38,313 nt of DNA from Gallionellales bacterium RIFCSPLOWO2_02_FULL_59_110 (lineage in GTDB: Bacteria; Pseudomonadota; Gammaproteobacteria; Burkholderiales; Gallionellaceae). The DNA is taken from positions 1 to 38,313 of the forward strand of contig MGXA01000106.1 in assembly GCA_001801215.1 (NCBI GenBank), written 5' to 3'. A program made the position numbers and the translations under genes. The notes beneath the pieces are model-generated. The model was not told where the DNA came from and searched no databases. It saw only the letters and a list, made by a program, of their open reading frames with translations. This document shows, piece after piece, positions 25,163-31,958 of the stretch; the stretch's first letter is position 1, and each line of letters opens with the position of its first letter.

Positions 25163-25338
25163 TTTTGCTTCCTGGAATCAATGAGGCGCTGAAATGCGTC
25201 AGATGGCCACATAAGGCGGCGGTTTGGTGGGCGTGTCGGCGTTACGCCGTAATAGCTGCCAGTGCGGCAGACTGCCGCGCGGATACTCTGCGGCTGGATA
25301 CCCAGGCGGGCCGCCAGGGCGGCGGTGGTTTGATCCAT
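25159..25338 (-). CDS. Small HTH-like protein heading the AlpA operon
   Basis: This 59-residue gene begins MDQTTAALAARLGIQPQSIR, a helix-turn-helix-like start, and continues with YYGVTPTRPPNRRLMWPSDA, which looks like a DNA-binding wing. An AAGGAG site lies nine bases before ATG 25338, and the stop overlaps the AlpA-like start (25159-25162). Other frames here are rejected because they lack a ribosome site. It is probably a regulator of the element. Confidence 0.65.
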   Translation of the reverse strand: MDQTTAALAARLGIQPQSIRAAVCRTGSYYGVTPTRPPNRRLMWPSDAFQRLIDSRKQK

Positions 25339-25405
25339 GACGTTGCTCCTTTCAGATACCGCGTAGCGGCCGCAACGTCAATATGCCTATTTAAATTGTT
25401 TAGCT

Positions 25406-25434
25406 GTTGCCAATAACTCGCATTTATTGGCAAC
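25406..25434. promoter_or_regulatory. Perfect 11-bp dyad upstream of the AlpA operon
   Basis: GTTGCCAATAA (25406-25416) and TTATTGGCAAC (25424-25434) are perfect inverted repeats around seven bases. They lie 68 bases upstream of the operon start and 27 bases after the stop codon of the 216-residue gene. There is no T-run on the minus strand, so an operator is more likely than a terminator. TTGGCA of one arm could double as a -35 box, which is speculative. Confidence 0.6.
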
Positions 25435-25460
25435 GTTCATAAATCAACCGAAATTTAGTA

Positions 25461-26111
25461 TCACTTGCGCAGACGGTAGCGTTGCTCAAGCTCTGCTAAC
25501 CAATCGCTATTTTTATGCTTGTCATAATCCCGCACGATCGTCCTTATGGAGTCGGACTTTCCACGGCTAAGGTCTTGGATTTCAGCCCATTTTTTTGCTG
25601 CCGGTTGTACCTTTGTTGTTTTCAACTCCGCCATCCACCAACATACAGCAATGGCATTGCATTTCTCTCGATTCCTTAACTGGTACGTGCCTTTAGGGTG
25701 GCCTGGCTTGCTCTTACTCAAGCCGAAGGCCTCATCCATTGTGTAGCCGTATCCGCTGCCAAACGTCTTAAAAACACCCGCCAACCCACTCTGCAGAGGC
25801 ATCGGAGGAGATAGATGGTGCGCTACAAATGCGTTGTAAACCTCCAGCAATTTTTCCCAAGCCAAACGATCACCTTCTTTCAAGGCAAACTGCATGGCGC
25901 TATCAGCGGCCTTATCTATTTCTTCTGGCAGGAAACAGCCTGGCATCGCCAAGCTGTCCCACATGAAATTGAGGGCGCCACCAAATAGATCATCTTCCGT
26001 CTTCTCGCGATCAGTAAGGCATTCCGCCACTGTGCGATCCACTACGGTGGCCCACCTTGGAATTAAGACCCACTCCTCTGAGTCTTCGTTGTATACGATG
26101 TCATCAGCCAT
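25461..26111 (-). CDS. Hypothetical 216-residue protein of the element
   Basis: The acidic N-terminal half includes EEIDKAADSAMQFALKEGDR; the C-terminal half is more basic (AIAVCWWMAELKTTKVQPAA, then SDSIRTIVRDYDKHKN). No family is recognised. The base composition is visibly more AT-rich than in the flanking housekeeping genes. It sits 17 bases downstream of the 184-residue gene and probably forms an operon with it. No membrane segment or signal peptide is evident. Confidence 0.6.
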   Translation of the reverse strand: MADDIVYNEDSEEWVLIPRWATVVDRTVAECLTDREKTEDDLFGGALNFMWDSLAMPGCFLPEEIDKAADSAMQFALKEGDRLAWEKLLEVYNAFVAHHLSPPMPLQSGLAGVFKTFGSGYGYTMDEAFGLSKSKPGHPKGTYQLRNREKCNAIAVCWWMAELKTTKVQPAAKKWAEIQDLSRGKSDSIRTIVRDYDKHKNSDWLAELEQRYRLRK

Positions 26112-26128
26112 GATTGATCAATGAGGTA

Positions 26129-26683
26129 TCAATTGGAATGCTCCGGATAATTGGTGCCATAGCGCCCGCGAAGAGTGTGGAGAACACGCTCTTTCTCTAC
26201 CAGGTAGCGGGTGCATCGATCGGAAGGTACAACCTCGCCGTGAACGGTAGCAAGTTGACCCAAGTTCAGTTCCTTGAAAATGAGCGCGGAGAGTTCGCAC
26301 AGCCTCTTCACGGCCTTGTCGTTGCATAGCGGTTGGCGGATGTTGTCAATCTGCCTGCCGCGATAAACGCGTTGTGAATCTGGAACAAAGAGTACGCGGG
26401 GAATTGGTAGTGCCTTGGGCGCAATATCGAGAACCGAACCGTCTGGCTGTTTCCACACGGCATGAAATTCTGCCTCAATAAACACCTTTGGCCATTCCCA
26501 GATCGCCCACCCGAAAACGCGCTGGCCACCAGCAGTTGCAATCTTTTGCTCGACAATAGGAAAGCACTCATTGGCTGGGACGCCAGACTCGGGCAGGCAC
26601 TGGACATACGCTGGAGAAGCGTCTGCGACAAAACTGCGGCAGAACCTCAACACATAGGGCTTGATCAGTTTTGGTGGGCGCAT
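26129..26683 (-). CDS. Hypothetical 184-residue protein (FGWAIWEWP motif)
   Basis: The protein has a Trp-rich core (QRVFGWAIWEWPKVFIEAEF, followed by HAVWKQPDGSVLDIAPK near 72-100). I recall a similar core in uncharacterised proteins that sometimes carry SEC-C zinc motifs, but no SEC-C motif is visible here. A conserved E-x-E-F-H-A-V-W could be a catalytic or metal site; this is inference. It lies between HigA and the 216-residue gene. Confidence 0.55.
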   Translation of the reverse strand: MRPPKLIKPYVLRFCRSFVADASPAYVQCLPESGVPANECFPIVEQKIATAGGQRVFGWAIWEWPKVFIEAEFHAVWKQPDGSVLDIAPKALPIPRVLFVPDSQRVYRGRQIDNIRQPLCNDKAVKRLCELSALIFKELNLGQLATVHGEVVPSDRCTRYLVEKERVLHTLRGRYGTNYPEHSN

Positions 26684-26718
26684 GAGATCGGACTCACATC
26701 ATTCAATTGTCAGACAAC

Positions 26719-27096
26719 TCAAGCCGCTTCCTTCCGCAATTCGTAGGGCTGGATCAGCACTTCGACGGGCAGATTCAAACCATCAGCCAAGAGCCGGATC
26801 ATCCCCAGCGTGAGCGGACGGGTTCGGTTGAGAATATCCGATACGCGACCCCGAGGCCCGATGTAGGGCTCCAGATCCTTGCGGGTCAGCCCCCTGTTTT
26901 CCATGACGTGGGTCAGGAACTCGATAGGGTCGGGGTCGGGGATCGGATAGTGCTGGCGCTCGTAGTCTTCGATCAACATCACCAGCACGCCAAGCCTGTC
27001 GGCCTCGGGCGATTTGGCGGGCGCATCCCATAGGCGCTCTGCCTCCGCCAGCGCCGCCTGGTAGTCCTTTTTGGTGCGGATGGGTTTCAGCTCCAT
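26719..27096 (-). CDS. higA: HigA-type antitoxin (HTH)
   Basis: The 125-residue protein matches the COG5499 type of HigA: MELKPIRTKKDYQAALAEAE at the start, the IPDPDPIEFLTHVMENRGLT middle, and an HTH around 75-120 (KDLEPYIGPRGRVSDILNRT, then LTLGMIRLLADGLNLP). In intact loci the toxin HigB is encoded just upstream, but only its C-terminus remains here. The antitoxin itself is full length. Confidence 0.85.
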   Translation of the reverse strand: MELKPIRTKKDYQAALAEAERLWDAPAKSPEADRLGVLVMLIEDYERQHYPIPDPDPIEFLTHVMENRGLTRKDLEPYIGPRGRVSDILNRTRPLTLGMIRLLADGLNLPVEVLIQPYELRKEAA

Positions 27097-27105
27097 TTCG
27101 GCTCC

Positions 27106-27207
27106 TTAAATCGTTTCCACATTGATCTTGTCGTACTGGCGATGGTTGCCGATGAAGCGGACGAACATCTGCCCACGGTCATAATGCACTGCCAGTGCCC
27201 TGATCAT
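27106..27207 (-). pseudogene. higB: Truncated HigB toxin, C-terminal 33 residues only
   Basis: The frame MIRALAVHYDRGQMFVRFIG to INVETI and TAA matches the end of HigB-type mRNA interferases, whose last strand ends 'RFIGTHAEYDKIDAETI'. About two thirds of the toxin is missing. The gene boundary is exact: the ATG overlaps the mqsA stop codon (ATGA at 27204-27207), and the stop lies nine bases before higA. So the stump could still be translated. It lacks most of the fold and is unlikely to be toxic. Confidence 0.75.
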
Positions 27208-27611
27208 CCCGCCTTCAATTCATTCAACAAGTCAGGATGCCGATCCAGCAGCCGGAATAAATTGGTGACAGCGGCCACCGGTTTCGCTTGTCCGCGTTCG
27301 TAGCGCGAAAAGGCATTCTTGCCGCCCCCGGCCAGCCGTGCGGCCTCTTGCTGTGTCAGCCCGAGCTTCTTGCGGATACGCGCCAGTTCGGCGATTTCCT
27401 CCGCATCCACACGGTCGCGGAATGCCTGCCATGCGGCCTCTTCCCTGGCATCATGCTCGGGGAAACCATCGTGGCAATGATTGCAGAATGCCCCCTTCGC
27501 CGTGTACGCGTATGCACGTCCACGGTATTCGAGTTGCTGTTTGTGCTTGCCGTCGCGCAGTGTTCCCTCGCCGCACAGCGGGCATTGCTTGCCGTTCCAT
27601 TTCGATGTCAT
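27204..27611 (-). CDS. mqsA: MqsA antitoxin (zinc finger plus HTH)
   Basis: From ATG 27611 the protein has 135 residues. The N-terminal zinc domain has Cys pairs at 10/13 (QCPLCGEG) and 43/46 (AFCNHCHDG). A C-terminal XRE-type HTH (RIRKKLGLTQQEAARLAGGG, then NAFSRYERGQAKP) follows. This layout and length match MqsA, which binds MqsR and represses the operon. It lies directly after mqsR, the toxin-first order typical of this pair. A longer reading to 27716 runs into mqsR coding sequence and is rejected. Confidence 0.9.
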   Translation of the reverse strand: MTSKWNGKQCPLCGEGTLRDGKHKQQLEYRGRAYAYTAKGAFCNHCHDGFPEHDAREEAAWQAFRDRVDAEEIAELARIRKKLGLTQQEAARLAGGGKNAFSRYERGQAKPVAAVTNLFRLLDRHPDLLNELKAG

Positions 27612-27612
27612 A

Positions 27613-27912
27613 TCAACGCTCCTTGAAGGAAACCACGATGTAACTATCTGCCTGCTGTATCTTGACGTAGAGCGGCTTGCCGCGCCACTCCGCGTGATAC
27701 ACGTCCTGCCAGACACGGTGATCCTTGTTCGTGGTCATGCTCTTGTAGAAGTCGGTCCGGGAAAGTCCCCGCACCACTTCAAGCGCCTCCGCCTTTACCA
27801 TGCCTGCGGCACGGATGCCGTTCTGTGCCGTAGAGGTCAAGTTCATCGCCTCAACCGTTATCATCTGTTCCTTGATGTCGGCAAGCAGGTAATGTGGAGA
27901 GCGCTTTTCCAT
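27613..27912 (-). CDS. mqsR: MqsR toxin (mRNA interferase)
   Basis: The 99-residue protein matches MqsR in length and in its conserved segments MEKRSPHYLLADIKEQM, ALEVVRGLSRTDFYKSMTT, WQDVYHAEWRGKPLYVKIQ and the IVVSFKER end. MqsR is a RelE/YoeB-like ribonuclease cutting mRNA at GC-containing sites. It is followed after one base by mqsA. As cargo of the element, the pair may stabilise it. Confidence 0.92.
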   Translation of the reverse strand: MEKRSPHYLLADIKEQMITVEAMNLTSTAQNGIRAAGMVKAEALEVVRGLSRTDFYKSMTTNKDHRVWQDVYHAEWRGKPLYVKIQQADSYIVVSFKER

Positions 27913-27954
27913 GGGTTGATATTACCCTAATAGGGGGGTTGTATGCAATGTTGC

Positions 27955-28788
27955 CTATGCGGGAACTACCGCCGCTGCATCGCTTGTGGCTGTGAGTAAT
28001 TCGACCATGAATCGCTGAATATTGGCTTCCATTTCAGCCTCGCTAAACCGGTGCCGATGCCCTTCAAATGCTTGGGCCACGATACTGTCTATGTTCCGCA
28101 TTTGTTGTGTCCGAGAAAACACAACATCGCCGCTCCTGATGGTTTCACTCAGTGCGGCAATCGATTGATCGATCTTTTCAGCCGTCTTATTTTCAAAAGA
28201 ATAGCCGTCTGGGGCCGCCAGCAGGGATGGGACTATTTTCGTGACGTACCTCGCGCATGTGCCACTGAAATCTTCCGCGCTGGTAAACATCCCGCCAATT
28301 GATTTTCTGGCTTGCTCGGCTGCTTCTTGATATGCCCGCTCCTTGCCCTCTTCGGTAGCTCCGTCATTCTTCATAGCACTCGCCACCCATTCATCAAACT
28401 CAGCACGCGATGCCCGCTTTTCCTCGTCGGTCATGGCGGCTTCCGGCTTCTCCCAACCATCCGGATAGTAACCGATGCCATAAAGTTCGTTCCTTACATA
28501 CTCCGCAAGAGTGGCAACGAAGCCCGCCATGAAGCCGCCCGGATTCCCCGCCGCATGAAGCATTACCGCTACTGCGCTGTCATTTTTGCGCCACCACCGC
28601 TCTTGCGAACGATCGGTTTTTTCGCCGCCTTCCGCAATGCCTTCCGCAATTTTTTGTATGACACGCAACGCTTCCAGGCAGGCCATCGCGCCGGCGCGAG
28701 TTTCTTCGGTGCTTGTTAATGTAAAATTGGCGTTATCCGTTTCGAGCTGTTTAATCGATTCCTGACTGATAGAATTTGCGTTAGTCAT
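27955..28788 (-). CDS. Hypothetical 277-residue protein of the element
   Basis: From ATG 28788 the product begins MTNANSISQESIKQLETDNA. It is mostly helical, with RAGAMACLEALRVIQKIAEG near 35, DSAVAVMLHAAGNPGGFMAG near 75 and FEGHRHRFSEAEMEANIQRF near the C-terminus. No domain is recognised. The ATG overlaps the preceding gene stop by eight bases, so it is co-transcribed with the 80-residue gene next to the integrase. Its gene style fits phage or satellite accessory proteins, by context only. Confidence 0.6.
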   Translation of the reverse strand: MTNANSISQESIKQLETDNANFTLTSTEETRAGAMACLEALRVIQKIAEGIAEGGEKTDRSQERWWRKNDSAVAVMLHAAGNPGGFMAGFVATLAEYVRNELYGIGYYPDGWEKPEAAMTDEEKRASRAEFDEWVASAMKNDGATEEGKERAYQEAAEQARKSIGGMFTSAEDFSGTCARYVTKIVPSLLAAPDGYSFENKTAEKIDQSIAALSETIRSGDVVFSRTQQMRNIDSIVAQAFEGHRHRFSEAEMEANIQRFMVELLTATSDAAAVVPA

Positions 28789-29023
28789 GATGCGCACCGC
28801 CTTTCGGAAGCACAACATCAAGTTCACGAATCAAGAGCATGGCGCAGTCAGCAATTTTTTTCATAACCCGCCCCATGGTTAGCATATCGTCATCGCCATC
28901 ATGTCCCATTGCTTCTCCTGCCAATGCTAATGCGCGCAGGTCAAATAGCCCATCAATTACATTCGATTGAATATCCTCAAATGTAACCACTCTTTTATTT
29001 GCTGTAGAATTTGAATCAGCCAT
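28781..29023 (-). CDS. Hypothetical 80-residue protein next to the integrase
   Basis: From ATG 29023 the product begins MADSNSTANKRVVTFEDIQS and continues with GLFDLRALALAGEAMGHDGD and VMKKIADCAMLLIRELD. It is acidic and helical, with no recognised family. It shares an eight-base overlap with the 277-residue gene and starts 88 bases after the integrase stop codon. Confidence 0.55.
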   Translation of the reverse strand: MADSNSTANKRVVTFEDIQSNVIDGLFDLRALALAGEAMGHDGDDDMLTMGRVMKKIADCAMLLIRELDVVLPKGGAHHD

Positions 29024-29110
29024 GATGTGTAACTCCTTTATAGTTTGCTGCATTGTGGTAGGGGTTGCCCGGTGTTACAGCACTTGGCAGCCCCGCTTTG
29101 CCTGAAACGG

Positions 29111-30388
29111 TCAGGCCACCGTGCTGCTCTTGCGTACACCAACGGGAATCACCTTCCCGCCGGTCTTCCATTCATCCAACAGATCAGCCCACTGCTGCAT
29201 CATCTGGCGGCGTTCGTCGAGGTAATCGGCCCGGTTGTAAGCGCGGCGGATCGCGTCGCGGTCTTCGTGGTCGAGCTGCTTTTCTATGGCGTCGTAGCGG
29301 TATCCCATCTGGTTGAGGTGCGTCGAGGCCGTAGTCCGCGTGGCGTGGGGCGAGTAAGGGAAATCCAGCCCGACACGGCCATGCACTTTGCCGAGCGTGT
29401 CTGAAACCATTGGTTCGCCAGGCTTGTCGCGATGAGGGAACAGGTAGCCGATACCGCCGGTATATGCCTTCCAGGCTTTGAGCCGTTCGATCGCCTGGTG
29501 CGGCAACGGCACAACATGCGGCGGCAGTTGAGGGTTCTTGTTCTTCATGCGGGCGCGCGGCAGCGTCCAGGTGGCGGCATCAAGGTCGAATTCATCCCAA
29601 TGGGCTGCCACGGCCTCGCCCGGGCGCAGCATTGACCACCACAGCAAACGAAACGCCATCACGGTCTTGGGATCGCCGCGATAGGCATCGAGCGCGCGCA
29701 GTACAACTCCGACCTGTTTCGGCTTGAGCGGCGCCTTATGGGCGGTGCGTATGGCAGGCGTGAGCACTTCGCGCAGTGAACCGGCAGGATTGGTATCGGC
29801 GCGTCCGGTAGCGATGGCGATATTGAAGACGCTGGCGATGTAGTGACGCAGACGCCGGGCCACGTTCGGGCTGCCGACATCGCGCACCCGCGCGCCCCGC
29901 CCCGTTTTTTTCTCACTCTTGCCCGGCTTCTCCGCGCGGCGCAGCACGTCGAGAACATGCATGGGCGTGATCTCCCGCACCGGCAGTTGGCCGAGATAGG
30001 GCAGGATATGAAATTCGATCTGCGCCAGCCGGTTACGCTTGGTAGATTCCGCCCAGGTGCGCGATGCCACCCATTCATCGAAGATGGCGCCGAAGGTCTG
30101 CGCGTTCTGATGTGTGGCGCGAATGCGTTCGAGCTTCCGTTCCTGACTTGGGTTCTTGCCCTGCGCCAGCAGCTTGCGCAGCACGATCAGCGCCTCGCGC
30201 GCTTCGTCGCGGCTCATCTCCGGGTAGCGCCCGAGGGTATGTATATTTTCCTTGCCCGCAAAGCGGTAGCGGTAGCGCCATGATTTGGTCTTGGCGCGGA
30301 CATCCAGATAAAGCCCGTCCCGGTCAATCAGGCGATAGGGCTTGTCCTTCGGTTTTGCGTCTTTGATTGCAGTATTTGACAGCGACAT
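29111..30388 (-). CDS. int: Tyrosine recombinase / P4-type integrase
   Basis: From ATG 30388 the protein has 425 residues. The N-terminal DUF4102-type arm-binding domain shows KPYRLIDRDGLYLDVRAKTK and RYRFAGKENIHTLGRYPEMS. A core-binding domain spans about 95-200. The catalytic set is complete: Arg255 (MLRPGE), His348/Arg351 (SPHATRTTAST), His374 (LDHEDRD) and Tyr384 (RRAYNRADYLDERR). It would recombine attP with the def core. The gene lies 216 bases inside attR and reads away from it, the usual arrangement. Confidence 0.95.
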   Translation of the reverse strand: MSLSNTAIKDAKPKDKPYRLIDRDGLYLDVRAKTKSWRYRYRFAGKENIHTLGRYPEMSRDEAREALIVLRKLLAQGKNPSQERKLERIRATHQNAQTFGAIFDEWVASRTWAESTKRNRLAQIEFHILPYLGQLPVREITPMHVLDVLRRAEKPGKSEKKTGRGARVRDVGSPNVARRLRHYIASVFNIAIATGRADTNPAGSLREVLTPAIRTAHKAPLKPKQVGVVLRALDAYRGDPKTVMAFRLLWWSMLRPGEAVAAHWDEFDLDAATWTLPRARMKNKNPQLPPHVVPLPHQAIERLKAWKAYTGGIGYLFPHRDKPGEPMVSDTLGKVHGRVGLDFPYSPHATRTTASTHLNQMGYRYDAIEKQLDHEDRDAIRRAYNRADYLDERRQMMQQWADLLDEWKTGGKVIPVGVRKSSTVA

Positions 30389-30404
30389 GGTGGGCCCCAA
30401 AAAA

Positions 30405-30457
30405 CGTTACCCACATGCATTATTGGGCAACAACCAGAATTACCCACAACGTTACAC
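30405..30457. repeat. Right arm-type repeat cluster (candidate integrase sites)
   Basis: CGTTACCCAC (30405-30414), TTACCCAC (30440-30447) and CGTTACAC (30450-30457) lie between the integrase start and attR. The same words occur inside attL. The cluster abuts the integrase start codon, so integrase binding could also repress its own gene. Confidence 0.6.
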
Positions 30458-30531
30458 GCTTTTTTCAGAAACAGCAAGGCTTGCCTCAGGCTGTCTCATC
30501 CTGTCGCAATTCGTATCATTTACCATATACA

Positions 30532-31065
30532 TCATTCGCTTGCAGTATGTTCACCGCTCGGAAACAAGACATCCTGAAACCCGAAGCGACGCATATCGAC
30601 CACGCGCATCGGGTACAGGATCCCGTCCAGATGGTCGCATTCGTGCTGCACCACGCGCGCATGAAAACCGCTCGCCGCCCGGTCGATCAGCGCACCATGT
30701 TCGTCGCAGCCCTGATAGCGGATTCCGCGAAAGCGCGGCACCAGCCCGCGCAAGCCGGGCAGGCTCAGGCAGCCTTCCCATTCATCATCGATCACCTCTT
30801 CCAGCACCGTGATAACCGGATTGATGAGCACAGTTTCCGGCACCGACTCGGCATCGGGGTAACGCGGATTTTTTTGCACGCCGAAGATCACCACGCGCAA
30901 ATTCGCACCAATCTGCGGCGCGGCCAGCCCCACGCCGTTCAAGGCCTGCATGGTGTCGCGCATATCTTCCAGCAAGGCGCGCAAATCGTCGCCGAAGTTG
31001 CCGACCGGTTCGGCGCGCCGCAACAGCCGCGCATCGCCCATGCGCAACACCGGCCTAACGGGCAT
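30532..31065 (-). CDS. def: Peptide deformylase, 3' end supplied by the element
   Basis: From ATG 31065 (AAGGGG upstream) the protein has 177 residues. All three deformylase motifs are present: GVGLAAPQIG, EGCLSLP with the metal Cys, and QHECDHLDG with the HExxH zinc site. It removes the N-formyl group from nascent proteins. The last 30 residues, from ILYPMR on, are encoded by the integrated element. The native ending is displaced to 20798-20884. All catalytic motifs lie upstream of the junction, so the enzyme should work. The longer reading to 31110 lacks family support. Confidence 0.95.
   Translation of the reverse strand: MPVRPVLRMGDARLLRRAEPVGNFGDDLRALLEDMRDTMQALNGVGLAAPQIGANLRVVIFGVQKNPRYPDAESVPETVLINPVITVLEEVIDDEWEGCLSLPGLRGLVPRFRGIRYQGCDEHGALIDRAASGFHARVVQHECDHLDGILYPMRVVDMRRFGFQDVLFPSGEHTASE
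30604..30621. other. attR: 18-bp core within def
   Basis: GCGCATCGGGTACAGGAT, identical to 20867-20884 and in the same orientation, lies inside the intact def reading frame about 30 codons from its end. Bases on either side differ from the attL copy. Confidence 0.9.
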
Positions 31066-31196
31066 GGCATATCCCCTTGATGAAAAACTCCGCCATGCCC
31101 GTTCCCTCACCCCCGCTCCCCCTCCGGGTAGAACAACCGGTGAAACTACTAGCCCATAGATCGAAGGGTACGGTTAGCCGCCGCGCGAATTTTGTG

Positions 31197-31943
31197 TCAA
31201 CCGCCATCGCTGCTCACCACGCATTCCAGGATGCTGCGCACCCGCTCCATCGCCGCGTTCGCGACAGCATTGACCTGCTCCATGTCGATTCCTCGATTGT
31301 TGTCGCCACGCCCCGCCGCATAATTCACGACGATGGCGGCGATCGCGTAATTCAGCCCCAGTTCCATCGCCAGCGCGGTTTCAGGCATTCCGGTCATGCC
31401 GACCATGTCCGCGCCGTCGCGCTCGTAGCGGTTGATTTCCGCGATGCTGTCCAGGCGCGGCCCCTGCGTCGCGGCATACACGCCGCCATCCACGCAGGGC
31501 TGCTGCACGATGTTCGCGCCGCTCAAAATACGGTTGCGCAATGCCGGACAAAAGGGCAAGGCGAAATTGGCATTGGTATAGGCCGCGTCGCGCGTATCGT
31601 AAAAAGTGGCGTCGCGCCCGTGGGTGTAGTCGATAATCTGATCCGGCACGACAATGGTGCCGGGCGTCAGATCGGCGCGGATGCCGCCCACTGTCGCAAT
31701 CGAGACGATGTTGTTCACACCCTGTTCGCGCAACGCCCACAGGTTGGCACGATAGTTAACCAGGTGCGGCGGGATGGTGTGCCCATAGCCGTGGCGCGCC
31801 AGGAAGATCACCTCGTGCTGGTTCAGCGTGCCGAACAGAAATGCGCCGGAAGGCTCTCCATACGGCGTGCGCATCACCTGCCGATGGGTAATTTTCAGGC
31901 TCGCCAGTTCCGCCAGGCCATGACCGCCAATAATTGCCAACAT
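31197..31943 (-). CDS. S-methyl-5'-thioinosine phosphorylase (MTAP/PNP family)
   Basis: The 248-residue enzyme belongs to the purine nucleoside phosphorylase / MTAP family. It shows MLAIIGGHGLAEL at the start, FLARHGYGHTIPPHLVNYRA near 47-66 (phosphate and sugar site), and GPRLDSIAEINRYERDGADM followed by VGMTGMPETALAMELGLNY near 160-195. The length and the MTGMPE segment fit the proteobacterial thioinosine phosphorylase type known from Pseudomonas (PA3004). Methylthioadenosine remains possible as the substrate. It lies 15 bases downstream of hpt, making a purine salvage pair that feeds hypoxanthine to Hpt. Confidence 0.85.
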   Translation of the reverse strand: MLAIIGGHGLAELASLKITHRQVMRTPYGEPSGAFLFGTLNQHEVIFLARHGYGHTIPPHLVNYRANLWALREQGVNNIVSIATVGGIRADLTPGTIVVPDQIIDYTHGRDATFYDTRDAAYTNANFALPFCPALRNRILSGANIVQQPCVDGGVYAATQGPRLDSIAEINRYERDGADMVGMTGMPETALAMELGLNYAIAAIVVNYAAGRGDNNRGIDMEQVNAVANAAMERVRSILECVVSSDGG

Positions 31944-31958
31944 AAAACCATCCTTTCT

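Larger units (their letters stand above)
20867..30621. mobile_element. Integrative element (satellite-like or reduced prophage) in def
   Basis: The 9.75-kb element is bounded by 18-bp direct repeats within def. It carries a tyrosine integrase next to attR, an AlpA-like regulator, a GpA-type terminase large subunit, a Mor-like regulator, MqsRA, HigA with a truncated HigB, and several small unknown genes, all on the minus strand. No capsid, portal, tail, lysis, primase or helicase gene is recognisable. The displaced native def end at the left and the replacement end at the right fix the direction of insertion. Whether it is mobile now is unknown. Confidence 0.88.

Noticed and set aside
27106-27207. 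Functional HigB toxin
   Set aside because: Only the last 33 residues are present; the catalytic fold cannot form from these.
20867-30621. Complete temperate prophage
   Set aside because: No portal, capsid, tail, lysis or replication genes can be recognised in the 9.75 kb.
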